Assembly: GCA_003134655.1 (NCBI GenBank)
Contig: PLBY01000147.1
Span: 132,795 to 196,794 of the forward strand
Direction of reading: 5' to 3'
DNA length: 64,000 nt
Origin: Acidobacteriaceae bacterium
Lineage (GTDB): Bacteria > Acidobacteriota > Terriglobia > Terriglobales > Acidobacteriaceae
The notes beneath the pieces are model-generated. The model was given only the letters and a program-made list of their open reading frames with translations. It ran no database searches and was not told the DNA's origin. The position numbers were made by a program, and so were the translations under genes. Shown here piece after piece: positions 41,936 to 50,369 of the stretch; the first letter of the stretch is position 1, and the number at the start of each line of letters is the position of its first letter.

Positions 41936-43828
41936 ATGCCGGTGCGCCCCATCTCGTGCACGAGCTTTCAGCGAATGATGAAGGTTGCGGCCATCTTCGC
42001 TGTGGCTCTGCTGGCGGTCGCGGCTAAGCCTGCTGGCAAGCAGTCGACGGCGATTCCGAAAGAACGCTATTTATCCCCCTTGGAAATGGTCTCTTCTAGG
42101 GATGGCCGACTGCTTTATGTCGTTTGTCAGGACAGCGACGAGGTACGAGTCGTTGAAGTGCTTTCCAACAAAGTGATTGGCAGCGTTCCGGTCGGCCACA
42201 TGCCGCGCGGGATCGCAATGTCCCCCGATGGCCGCCAGTTATATGTCACGAATGCCTGGTCTGACACGGTGTCGGTCATCGATACCGCGACATTGCAGGT
42301 TGTGCAGACACTGACCACCGGATCAGAACCGAGCGGTGTCGTTTCAGACAGGGACGGCACGACGCTGTACGTCGCTAATCGCTTGAGCGGCGACGTTTCC
42401 GTGATTGACCTCAAGGATAGCCGGGAAACCAAACGGCTCCTGGCAGGACGCGGCGCCAGCTACTTGGCATTGTCGCCAGATGGAAAGTGGATCTATTGCA
42501 CCCACATTTATCCGAATGCCGGAGCTTTCCGCAGCCAGCCGAATTCAGAAATTACCGTCATCGATACCGAGCGGCAGGTGGTGGTCGAGCGTAAGCTGCT
42601 GCACAACGTGGCGGGCGTGTTTCACATCGCTTTGTCCGCAGATGGCCGCCTGGGCGTGGCCGCGCAACTGCGCCCTAAGAATCTGATCCCGCTGGCGCAC
42701 GTCGAGCATGGTTGGGCCTTCGGTGACTCGCTGACTCTATTCGGGGAAGACGTCGGTGGAACAGTTCAGATCCCGATTGACGAACTCGACCGCTACTATG
42801 CCCTGCCTTGGGGCGTCGCCATCGCGCCTGACAAATCGAAGATCTTTCTCACGACGGCGGGATCGCAGAGCGTCACCGTCATTGACGTCCCCAGCTTGCT
42901 AAAAACGGTTCGCGCGCGTAGGCAGCCGTTCGTCAATGATCTTTCAGCTTCCGCAGATTATGTGATCGCACGAATTCCGGTAGGCCACAATCCACGCGGG
43001 GTTCTCCTCTCGCCGGACGGCAAGCATCTCTACGTCGCCAACCGCCTCGACGACAACATCGCCGTCATCGATACCACTTCAGACAAAGTGATGTCGACGA
43101 TCGATCTCGGCGGCCCGAAGAACGTCGACGCCCTCCGCCGTGGCGAGCGCCTCTTCTACACCGCCGACTTCGCCTTCCAAGGCCAGTTCGGCTGCGCCAA
43201 TTGCCACTTGGATGCCACCATCGACGGCCTGCAATGGGACCTCGAGCCGGACGGCTTCGGCAAAGACATCGTCGACAACCGCTCTCTGGAAAACTTGGCC
43301 GGCACCGAACCATTCAAATGGAACGGCGGCAACGCCGACATGCCCACCGAATGCGGTCCGCGCACGGAGAAGTTCTTCTTCCGCTCCCAGAGTTTCAACC
43401 AGCAGCAACTCACCGACTTGGTGACATTTGTCTTCTCGCTCCCCTATCGCCCGAATCGCGCCCGTCTTGCCAACGGAGATCTCACCCCAGCGCAGGAGCG
43501 CGGCAAAGCAATCTTCGAGCGCACGAAATACAAGAACGGCAAGCCGATCCCCGACTCCAATCAATGCGGAACTTGCCATAGCGGTCCCAAGTACACCAAC
43601 CAGAAGCAAGTGGACGTGGGCACCGGCAAGCCCACAGACCGCGCGCCTGTGGTCGACGTTCCCCAACTTCCCAACGTAGCCTATTCCGCGCCGTACCTGC
43701 ACGATGGTTCGGCGCGCTCGCTGGAAGAAATTTGGACCGTATTCAATCCGAAAGATACGCACGGTGTTAGCAACGATCTGACCAAAGACGAATTGAACGA
43801 TCTCATCGAGTACCTGAAAACGCTATGA
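41936..43828 (+). CDS. Exported YVTN-type beta-propeller fused to a di-heme cytochrome c peroxidase-like domain
   Basis: It has 630 residues; the ATG directly follows the previous stop and has GGAGGAG before it. The signal peptide lies within the first 35 residues. Residues about 45-400 are YNCE/YVTN blades (GRQLYVTNAWSDTVSVIDTA, GTTLYVANRLSGDVSVIDLK, GKHLYVANRLDDNIAVIDTT). The C-terminal 230 residues hold two CxxCH sites (FGCANCHLDA, NQCGTCHSG) and the bacterial peroxidase/MauG motif APYLHDGSARSLEEIW. A periplasmic electron-transfer or peroxidase-type oxidase role is likely. Propeller-diheme fusions are known, but their substrates are mostly unknown. The 3' end overlaps the next gene by 4 bases. 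Confidence 0.85.
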   Translation: MPVRPISCTSFQRMMKVAAIFAVALLAVAAKPAGKQSTAIPKERYLSPLEMVSSRDGRLLYVVCQDSDEVRVVEVLSNKVIGSVPVGHMPRGIAMSPDGRQLYVTNAWSDTVSVIDTATLQVVQTLTTGSEPSGVVSDRDGTTLYVANRLSGDVSVIDLKDSRETKRLLAGRGASYLALSPDGKWIYCTHIYPNAGAFRSQPNSEITVIDTERQVVVERKLLHNVAGVFHIALSADGRLGVAAQLRPKNLIPLAHVEHGWAFGDSLTLFGEDVGGTVQIPIDELDRYYALPWGVAIAPDKSKIFLTTAGSQSVTVIDVPSLLKTVRARRQPFVNDLSASADYVIARIPVGHNPRGVLLSPDGKHLYVANRLDDNIAVIDTTSDKVMSTIDLGGPKNVDALRRGERLFYTADFAFQGQFGCANCHLDATIDGLQWDLEPDGFGKDIVDNRSLENLAGTEPFKWNGGNADMPTECGPRTEKFFFRSQSFNQQQLTDLVTFVFSLPYRPNRARLANGDLTPAQERGKAIFERTKYKNGKPIPDSNQCGTCHSGPKYTNQKQVDVGTGKPTDRAPVVDVPQLPNVAYSAPYLHDGSARSLEEIWTVFNPKDTHGVSNDLTKDELNDLIEYLKTL

Positions 43829-45015
43829 AGACGATATCGCCAAGTTGTGGTCATCCTGAGCGGAGGCGCTTTTTAGGCGGAGCGAAGGATCTCCTGCGCG
43901 TCCTGACCCTGATTAGCGCGGTGCTTCTGCCGTTACGAGGCTCTGCGCAAGATATGCCCCTCTTCCGCTGGGAGAACTTCACCACCGCAAACGGCTTGCC
44001 CGATAACCACGTCTTCTGCGTACTGGTCGACGGCAAGCGCATCTGGGCCGGCACAGAAAACGGATTAGGCCTCTACGAGAACGGCGCCTGGAAAGTATTT
44101 CGCCCCGTCGAGGAGTCGAAAGAGCAGAGTTTGGCGCACCAAGCCGTGCTCTCTCTGGCACTCGACAAGCGCACTGGAGACCTATGGGTTGGCACCATGG
44201 GCGGACTGAGTCGCGTCTCGGCCGGACGCATTGACACCTTCACCCAACTGACCTCCGGCTTAAGCAACGACATTGTCTACGGTGTCGGAGTGCAAGGCGA
44301 CTTCGTGTGGACCGCAACCGCCGCCGGCGCCAGTCGCCTCAACACACGAACCGGCCAGTGGTCCCTTTTCAACGAACGCAACACGCCGATGTATGAAATC
44401 TGGACCTACGCCGTTAGTCCCGCGGAGGACAAAGTTTATTACGCGGTGTGGGGCGGTGGGGTCCTCGAATATGACGTGAAGACCGAGCGCTGGAAAAACT
44501 ACGACGATCCTGACGGCGAGACCGAACTCGTCTTGATGAAAGATCAGGGCTTGATCCACGAGATCACAACCTCCGTCAGCTACGTCGACAAGATCCTCTG
44601 GGTCGCCACCTACTTCGGCGCCAGCCGCTACGATGGCCGTTACTGGCACAACTTCCTGCAGAAAGACAGCGGCCTACCCAGCAATTTTCTAAACCAGATC
44701 AAGGGCATCGACGCCAACCGCGCCTGGTTCTCGACGGACAAAGGTCTCGCCTACTACGACGGCACGAACTGGGCGGTGTACCGTCCCGCGCTCGATACTC
44801 ATAAGCCGGAAATGCTGGTGCGCGACGCTGCCGGCACGGTGAAGAAGATCCCGGTGCAGAGCACGATCGCACACAACTACGTTCTCGGCGTCGCCCTTCA
44901 GGACGACGACATCTGGGTCGCGACGGCCAAGGGATTGAGCCACGGCATTCGCCAGAAGAATCCTGTCGAAACCGCACAAGTTTTGAGCACGCACAAGGCG
45001 TCACACAAGAAATGA
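43825..45015 (+). CDS. Exported propeller protein like the sensor part of hybrid two-component regulators
   Basis: It has 396 residues, with a start in ATGA overlap with the previous stop. Blades carry the Reg_prop pattern (NGLPDNHVFCVLVDGKRIWA, GTENGLGLYENGAWKVF, LWVGTMGGLSRVSAGRIDTF, SGLPSNFLNQIKGIDANRAW). No kinase or DNA-binding domain follows, so it is a free-standing propeller. The n-region of its signal peptide (PSCGHPERRRFLGGAKDLL) is encoded by a dispersed repeat, and the hydrophobic core is VLTLISAVLLPLRGSAQ. No alternative start codon exists between repeat and core. Role unknown; probably periplasmic ligand binding within the cluster. Confidence 0.8.
   Translation: MKTISPSCGHPERRRFLGGAKDLLRVLTLISAVLLPLRGSAQDMPLFRWENFTTANGLPDNHVFCVLVDGKRIWAGTENGLGLYENGAWKVFRPVEESKEQSLAHQAVLSLALDKRTGDLWVGTMGGLSRVSAGRIDTFTQLTSGLSNDIVYGVGVQGDFVWTATAAGASRLNTRTGQWSLFNERNTPMYEIWTYAVSPAEDKVYYAVWGGGVLEYDVKTERWKNYDDPDGETELVLMKDQGLIHEITTSVSYVDKILWVATYFGASRYDGRYWHNFLQKDSGLPSNFLNQIKGIDANRAWFSTDKGLAYYDGTNWAVYRPALDTHKPEMLVRDAAGTVKKIPVQSTIAHNYVLGVALQDDDIWVATAKGLSHGIRQKNPVETAQVLSTHKASHKK
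43850..43893 (+). repeat. Dispersed acidobacterial-type repeat embedded in a coding sequence
   Basis: GTCATCCTGAGCGGAGGCG followed by TTTTTAGGCGGAGCGAAGGATCTC is a form of the 'CATCCTGAGCG...GCGAAGGATC' element that is scattered between genes in many soil-bacterial genomes. A fragment of the same family (CCTGAGCGAAG) occurs near 58860. Here it is read through in frame as part of a signal peptide. Confidence 0.6.
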
Positions 45016-45035
45016 AATCCTCAGGAGCGAATCAC

Positions 45036-45518
45036 ATGAATGTTCAGGAGCTATTCGCGGAAGTGGCCACAGCCCCAGTTGTGAAGCGGGCCATCACCAA
45101 CCACACAGCGTTGAACGAAGCTTACGATTACGGCAGCGCCTTCTCCCGCGGCATGCGGATTGACTTGAACGGCCTCACCGTCCTGCTGATCTCGGGTACC
45201 GCGAGTATTGACGATGCCGGCCGCACCGTCCACGTTGGCGACTTGCGCGCTCAACTCCGCCGCACCTTCGACAACATTACCAAACTGTTGGCCGCCGAAG
45301 GCGCGACCTGGCATGACATTGTGCGCACCACGTGCTACCTCCGTGACATCGAGCGCGATTACCAGGCCTTCAACGAAGAGCGCACCGCATTCTACAAAGA
45401 GCAGCAACTCGACCCGCTGCCGGCTTCCACCGGCATCCAGGCGATTCTGTGCCGCCCTGATCTGTTGATCGAAATCGAGGCGATTGCCATGTTCCGGCGG
45501 GAAACGCCAACGGAGTAG
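45036..45518 (+). CDS. RidA/YjgF-family protein
   Basis: It has 160 residues from the ATG at 45036, which has AGGAG eight bases before it; the track ATG at 45012 overlaps the previous gene by 4 bases and is an alternative. The family fold is clear in the second half (FDNITKLLAAEGATWHDIVR, TTCYLRDIERDYQAFNEERT, PASTGIQAILCRPDLLIEIE). RidA proteins deaminate reactive enamine/imine intermediates; the arginine that binds the carboxylate in RidA proper is not at the usual spot (CRPDLLIEIEA), so the exact activity is open. It is the only cytoplasmic-looking member of the cluster. Confidence 0.85.
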   Translation: MNVQELFAEVATAPVVKRAITNHTALNEAYDYGSAFSRGMRIDLNGLTVLLISGTASIDDAGRTVHVGDLRAQLRRTFDNITKLLAAEGATWHDIVRTTCYLRDIERDYQAFNEERTAFYKEQQLDPLPASTGIQAILCRPDLLIEIEAIAMFRRETPTE

Positions 45519-45520
45519 CC

Positions 45521-47422
45521 ATGCACCTCGTAAGGATTTCCGTAATCGCCGCGCTGCTGACCAGCGCGGCGTGGGCCCAGATGTCCGTTCCCTGTGCGTG
45601 CGGCCACAATCCGCCTGGACCACCCGCGCCGCGTTCGCTCAAGCCTTACACTGGCGCGCCGGAGGACTTGCGTCCATTTTCCAAGTTCACCACTCCCTAC
45701 TACGAGTACTATCAGGATCTCGTCGAATACAACGGCGCCGCCCGCGACGTCCCCGATCCTGATTTGAAGACTCTCAGCGAAATTCGCATTGGATTTCTCG
45801 CGCCCCTCTACGACCACCCTGACGCTGTGCTCGGCAATCGCATGCTGAATGGCGCGACCATGGCGATCGACGAGGCCAATGCCAGCGGTGGTTATGGCGG
45901 CAAGCCTTTTCGCCTGATCACTCACAACGACTACGACAACTGGCAAATGAGCAAATCAGCAACCGAGGGCGCTGCGAAAGATTCTGCCATCTGGGGCGCG
46001 GCCTCAAACGACGCGGTCCGGATGATCTACGAAGATAAAGTCTGGGCCATGTTCGGCTCCATCAGTTCAGAATCTACTCACATCGCGCTGCGCCTCACGC
46101 TAAAGGGCGAGACCCCGCTGGTGAACAGCGCCTCCACCGATCCCACAATTCCTGAAACCATCATCCCCTGGTACTTCACCGATATTCAGGACGACCGCGA
46201 GCAAGGCTACACTCTGGCCCGCCACATCTACACCGAACTCGGATTTAAACGCGTCGGTTTACTTCGTGTGAACGACCGCTACGGCCGTTTCGGAGTCATC
46301 AAGTTCCGCGATGCGTCTCGGCGCCTCGGCCATCCCGTGGTGATCGAGCAGAAGTTTATGCCGGGTGACACCGACTTCCGCCGCCAGCTTCAAGTCATCG
46401 AAGACTCTCGCGTCGACGCCATCGTACTGTGGACCAACGTCGGCCCTGCCGCGCAAATCCTGCAGCAAATGCAGGAACTCGGCATGAAGCAGCGTGTATT
46501 CGGCAGCCATCGCACGATTGGCGACGAACTGATCAAACAAGCCGGCCCCGCGGCCGAGGGATTCGAAGCTGTTTTCCCCTACGATCCCACCCGCACCGAC
46601 GCGCGCTGGCAGGATTTCAACTCTCGTTACGAAGTGGCCTTCCACGAGAAGCCGGACCACTTCGCTGCTCTGGCCTACGATGCGATGCAAATCCTGCTGA
46701 ACGCTATTTGCCGTGCAGGCCTGAATCGAGGCCGGATCCGCGACGCCTTAGCCGGAACGGTGAACTACAAAGGCGTCACCGGAGAGATGGTTTTCGATCC
46801 CAACAGCAAAAACATTACCCCCATGTTTCTCGCTCACGTGCACAACGGGACCATCGAATACCGCCGCATCACGATGGAAAAGCCCTACGCTCGAGTCGGT
46901 GAAAACGGCGTTCAATACGCGGGTCCGACAGTGCGCGACGAGATCGCGGGCGATCTGAAGATTGGCGTCTTCGGCCCACACGCTGACGAACTTGTGCGAT
47001 CGCCTGAAACCGTTCGCCTGCTGAGCGCTTTGAACACCACAGGGAAACACCTGGCCCTGATTGCAATTCCGTCGGATACTGCCTGGGGCAAGGCCTCCGC
47101 CGATCTAGTGAAAGCCGTCTACCAGGAGCACGTGCTGGCCGTGATCGCCCTTGACCGTGCCTCCAGCCACCTTGCCGAACAGATCGCTGTGAAGTCATTC
47201 GTTCCAGTCGTAGCCATCTCTTCGGACCGCGCGCTCACCTCGACCAATATCCCCTGGATCTTCCGTCTGCCACAGGGGACTCCTCTTGAACAGGCCTTGC
47301 AATCCCTGTCCGCGGCGATTGAGCAATTTGGCCCGAACCGGGCCAGTATCCGCCAGTCTCTCGCCTCCGGAAAGCCTCTGGCTGGCGTGCGTTTTGAGTC
47401 GACCGGGGAACTCGCCAAGTAG
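45521..47422 (+). CDS. Exported type-1 periplasmic binding protein (branched-chain amino acid ABC type), orphan and extended
   Basis: It has 633 residues, with signal peptide MHLVRISVIAALLTSAAWAQ and ATG 2 bases after the RidA stop. A Pro/Cys-rich leader (CACGHNPPGPPAP) precedes a full Leu/Ile/Val-binding-type domain (IRIGFLAPLYDHPDAVLGNR; AMFGSISSESTHIAL; DALAGTVNYKGVTGEMVFDP). About 180 extra residues look like half of a second such domain (LKIGVFGPHADELVRSPETV). No permease or ATPase gene is nearby. In PQQ-linked oxidation clusters similar binding proteins accompany cytochromes and propellers; a sensing or substrate-delivery role is plausible, not shown. Confidence 0.82.
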   Translation: MHLVRISVIAALLTSAAWAQMSVPCACGHNPPGPPAPRSLKPYTGAPEDLRPFSKFTTPYYEYYQDLVEYNGAARDVPDPDLKTLSEIRIGFLAPLYDHPDAVLGNRMLNGATMAIDEANASGGYGGKPFRLITHNDYDNWQMSKSATEGAAKDSAIWGAASNDAVRMIYEDKVWAMFGSISSESTHIALRLTLKGETPLVNSASTDPTIPETIIPWYFTDIQDDREQGYTLARHIYTELGFKRVGLLRVNDRYGRFGVIKFRDASRRLGHPVVIEQKFMPGDTDFRRQLQVIEDSRVDAIVLWTNVGPAAQILQQMQELGMKQRVFGSHRTIGDELIKQAGPAAEGFEAVFPYDPTRTDARWQDFNSRYEVAFHEKPDHFAALAYDAMQILLNAICRAGLNRGRIRDALAGTVNYKGVTGEMVFDPNSKNITPMFLAHVHNGTIEYRRITMEKPYARVGENGVQYAGPTVRDEIAGDLKIGVFGPHADELVRSPETVRLLSALNTTGKHLALIAIPSDTAWGKASADLVKAVYQEHVLAVIALDRASSHLAEQIAVKSFVPVVAISSDRALTSTNIPWIFRLPQGTPLEQALQSLSAAIEQFGPNRASIRQSLASGKPLAGVRFESTGELAK

Positions 47423-47717
47423 GCTGGCGTCTGCTTGGGCGCTGCCGGTCCCCGGGCTGCGTTCGCCCAAACCCGGTTTCCAACAAGCCTTTTCAGCGAT
47501 TTGGACGCAAATCCGCACTCTGTAGTTGCCCTACAGTAGCGCTCGAAAATCATATAAAATGCGGGGGCCCCTCTCATAGGGCGCACCATGGATGCCACGG
47601 GATCGAGAGTTTGAAGAAGAAGGGAAAAAGAAACCTTACTCTTCAGCCATTACCTCGACTTGAACGTCCACTAACGGGCTCGTCCTTCCGCAGCCTCCAG
47701 GAGACAACCCAAGCACC
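47423..47717. other. Intergenic region with a possible promoter for the racemase-galK operon
   Basis: These 295 bases hold no gene. An AT-rich hexamer TATAAA (within catataaaatg, about 47554) with TTGCCC some 21 bases upstream may be a weak promoter. CAGGAGA lies upstream of the next ATG at 47718. A GC-rich stretch just after 47423 shows no U-tract terminator. Confidence 0.3.
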
Positions 47718-48671
47718 ATGATCGACGGCAAGCACCGAAGAGTTCGAGTGATTGACTCTCACACCGGCGGTGAGCCGACCCGGGTGATTGTCACCGGAGG
47801 CCCTGATCTGGGGAATGGACCGCTGTCCGACCGCCTGCAACGCTTTCGCGATGAGCACGACGCCTTTCGATCCGCGGTCGTGAACGAGCCTCGCGGTTCC
47901 GACGTGATGGTAGGAGCGTTGTTGTGCGAACCGGTCGATCCTACATGTGCCGCCGGCGTCATCTTCTTTAATAATGTCGGCTATCTCGGCATGTGCGGGC
48001 ACGGCACCATCGGCCTCATCGCGACACTGTCCTTCATGAAGCGCATCGAACCCGGCGAGCACCGCATCGAGACTCCAGTTGGAACAGTGAGCGCAGTCCT
48101 GCACTCGACCGGTGAAGTCACGGTGAACAACGTTGCGAGCTACCGTCTGGCTCAGAACGTGGCCGTCGATGTGCCTCGTTACGGCAAGGTCCGTGGTGAT
48201 GTAGCTTGGGGAGGAAACTGGTTTTTCCTGGTGCGCGATCACCACATGGAGCTATCACTGAAGAACATCGAGGAACTGACAGACTTCACCTGGTCGATTC
48301 GCCGGGAACTCAACCCGCAAGGAATCACCGGAGCGGGCAATCAGGAAATCGACCACATCGAGATGTTCGCACCGTCTCTCCTGCCTTCCGTCGACAGCAA
48401 GAATTTCGTTCTCTGTCCTGGAAAAGCCTACGATCGTTCCCCATGCGGCACCGGCACGAGCGCCAAACTGGCTTGCCTCTATGCGGATGGAAAAATCCGC
48501 GAAGGCCAGGTGTGGAAACAAGAGAGCATTGTCGGAAGCGTTTTCGAATGCAGCATCACGGTGCGGGGAGGCAAGGTCTATCCCAGCATTAAAGGTGCCG
48601 CTTTCGTGAATGCGGACGCTGAACTTTTGCTTGACCCGCAGGATCCATTTTGCATGGGGATTCGTTTGTGA
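47718..48671 (+). CDS. Proline racemase superfamily, probable 4-hydroxyproline 2-epimerase
   Basis: The enzyme has 317 residues. Both catalytic cysteines are present: C93 in GYLGMCGHGTIG and C243 in YDRSPCGTGTSAK. Two cysteines indicate racemase/epimerase rather than the trans-3-hydroxyproline dehydratase variant, which has Thr at the second site. The N-terminal signature is VIDSHTGGEPTRVI. Members invert the alpha carbon of proline or hydroxyproline; 4-hydroxyproline epimerase is the more common activity. No proline/hydroxyproline catabolic genes are nearby. It overlaps galK by 4 bases (GTGA), an odd pairing with galactose metabolism. Confidence 0.88.
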   Translation: MIDGKHRRVRVIDSHTGGEPTRVIVTGGPDLGNGPLSDRLQRFRDEHDAFRSAVVNEPRGSDVMVGALLCEPVDPTCAAGVIFFNNVGYLGMCGHGTIGLIATLSFMKRIEPGEHRIETPVGTVSAVLHSTGEVTVNNVASYRLAQNVAVDVPRYGKVRGDVAWGGNWFFLVRDHHMELSLKNIEELTDFTWSIRRELNPQGITGAGNQEIDHIEMFAPSLLPSVDSKNFVLCPGKAYDRSPCGTGTSAKLACLYADGKIREGQVWKQESIVGSVFECSITVRGGKVYPSIKGAAFVNADAELLLDPQDPFCMGIRL

Positions 48672-49831
48672 CGACGCCGATGAAGGCACACGAACTCACG
48701 CAGCACTTCGAACGACTCTTCGGCACCTACCCCAGAATCTTCCGCGCCCCCGGACGTGTCAATCTGATCGGTGAACACACCGATTACAACGAGGGCTTCG
48801 TCATGCCCGCCGCAGTCGCCTTCTCAACCTATGTAGCCGTCGCTCCCCGACCAGATAGGAAACTAGTGATCCGTTCGGAAGAGTTCCCCGGCAATTTCGA
48901 GTTTGATCTCGATCACCTTCCCGAACGCCGGACCGGCGCTTGGTGTGACTACGTGCTCGGCGTCGCAAGCGTGCTGCAGCAGCGTGGGCTCAAGTTCGGT
49001 GGAGCGAGTCTGCTCGTGCACGGCGAAGTCCCAATCGGCGCCGGTCTCAGCTCATCCGCAGCCGTTGAGGTGGCTTCCGCCCTTGCCTTGATGAGCATGG
49101 GAGAAACGCAGTTGCCGCTGCCTGAAGTCGCAAAGTTGTGCCAGAAGGCCGAGAACAACTTCGTCGGCGCAAAAGTCGGGATTATGGATCAGTTCGTCTC
49201 CTGCATGGGAAAAGCAGGACACGCTTTCCTTCTGGACTGCCGTTCCTTGGAATTCCGGTTCGTTCCAATTCCCACAGGTATCCGCCTCGTAGTCTGCAAC
49301 ACGATGGTCAAGCACGACCTGGCCACGGGCGCCTACAACACTCGACGCGCAGAATGCGAAGAAGGTGCGCGGTTGTTCGCGAAGTGGGATCCCGCAGTTC
49401 GTGCCTTGCGCGATGTATCGGTCGAGCTTCTCGATCAACACTTCCACGATCTTCCTCCTACAATCGGCAAGAGATGTTCCCACGTCGTCCGCGAAAATCA
49501 GCGCACACTGGATGCAGCGCGGCTCCTGACAGAAGGCGACTTGGCACAGGTGGGCGCACTCATGCGCGAGTCGCACAACAGCCTGCGGGATCTCTACGAA
49601 GTAAGCTGCAGGGAACTCGACATCATGGTTGACGCCGCTGAAGGTCTAGCGGGCTTCGTCGGCGGACGCATGACCGGAGGTGGCTTCGGCGGCTGCACCG
49701 TCAATCTAGTGCGCGAAGAAAACGCGGAAGACTTCGCGAGCTGCGTCGCCGAACGCTACCTGCAAAAGACAGGAATTACCGCCCAGGTCTACCTGTGCAT
49801 CGCGGAAGATGGAGCCGGTGAGTTTAGCTAG
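48668..49831 (+). CDS. galK: Galactokinase
   Basis: It has 387 residues from the GTG at 48668 (GTGA overlap with the upstream stop and GGGGA before it); the ATG at 48680 is an alternative. It phosphorylates galactose at C1 for the Leloir pathway in the cytoplasm. GHMP-kinase signatures are all present: FRAPGRVNLIGEHTDYNEGF (galactokinase signature), ATP loop PIGAGLSSSAAVEVASAL, catalytic Asp in VGIMDQFVSCMG, and GGRMTGGGFGGCTVNLV. galT and galE are not in the window. Galactose could come from xyloglucan side chains handled by the glycoside hydrolases in this window. It converges on the next gene with an 8-base overlap of coding ends. Confidence 0.94.
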   Translation: MTTPMKAHELTQHFERLFGTYPRIFRAPGRVNLIGEHTDYNEGFVMPAAVAFSTYVAVAPRPDRKLVIRSEEFPGNFEFDLDHLPERRTGAWCDYVLGVASVLQQRGLKFGGASLLVHGEVPIGAGLSSSAAVEVASALALMSMGETQLPLPEVAKLCQKAENNFVGAKVGIMDQFVSCMGKAGHAFLLDCRSLEFRFVPIPTGIRLVVCNTMVKHDLATGAYNTRRAECEEGARLFAKWDPAVRALRDVSVELLDQHFHDLPPTIGKRCSHVVRENQRTLDAARLLTEGDLAQVGALMRESHNSLRDLYEVSCRELDIMVDAAEGLAGFVGGRMTGGGFGGCTVNLVREENAEDFASCVAERYLQKTGITAQVYLCIAEDGAGEFS

Positions 49832-50369
49832 AGCCTCTCTGTGTCTCGACGGTCGGCGACCATCCTTGCAGCTTCACCAGCCAGTTCGCTGGTTCGGGCA
49901 GAATCGCGAACTTGGGCAGGTCCCCCCGCACCATAGCCACTTCATCGCAGCAGTGAAACCGCGGACAGGCGTGGCAGTCCTTATAGATTTTGTCCGGAAG
50001 ATCCTCGCGCAGCGCTACTGAGAATCCTTGCCCTGCAAAGAAATCGGGCTTGCGCGTGAACAGGCAAATGCAATCCACGCGATGGCGCTTTGCCTCGGCC
50101 ATGAGCGCCTTTACCAGCCGTCCGCCGCCGCCCTTGCCTTGAGCCCACGGAGCGACCGTAATCGACCGAATCTCGGCCAGGTGCGTGCCATAAAGATGAA
50201 GTGCTCCGCAGCCGATGATGCGCTCTTCGTCTTCAAGCACAACGAAGTCGCGCACGTTCTCGCAAATCTCCGGCAGAGTACGCGGCAGCAGCGTACCGTC
50301 GCCGGAGTATGCCGAAATCAACTCGTGAATCTGCTGTGCGTCCGGCAAAATGGCTTTACGCGTGCGCAT
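49824..50369 (-). CDS. Short N-acetylglutamate synthase-like GNAT acetyltransferase
   Basis: It has 181 residues; the ATG at 50369 has GAGGAGG close before it and overlaps argH by 14 bases, so the longer track start is rejected. The GNAT fold resembles the acetyltransferase domain of ArgA (RKAILPDAQQIHELISAYSG; FVVLEDEERIIGCGALHLYG; EIRSITVAPWAQGKGGGGRL; FFAGQGFSVALREDLPDKI). A cysteine group CHACPRFHCC follows, which is frequent in these short synthases. The amino-acid-kinase domain of classical ArgA is absent. As the last gene of the arginine operon it probably makes N-acetylglutamate, the first step. Confidence 0.82.
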   Translation of the reverse strand: MRTRKAILPDAQQIHELISAYSGDGTLLPRTLPEICENVRDFVVLEDEERIIGCGALHLYGTHLAEIRSITVAPWAQGKGGGGRLVKALMAEAKRHRVDCICLFTRKPDFFAGQGFSVALREDLPDKIYKDCHACPRFHCCDEVAMVRGDLPKFAILPEPANWLVKLQGWSPTVETQRGSS

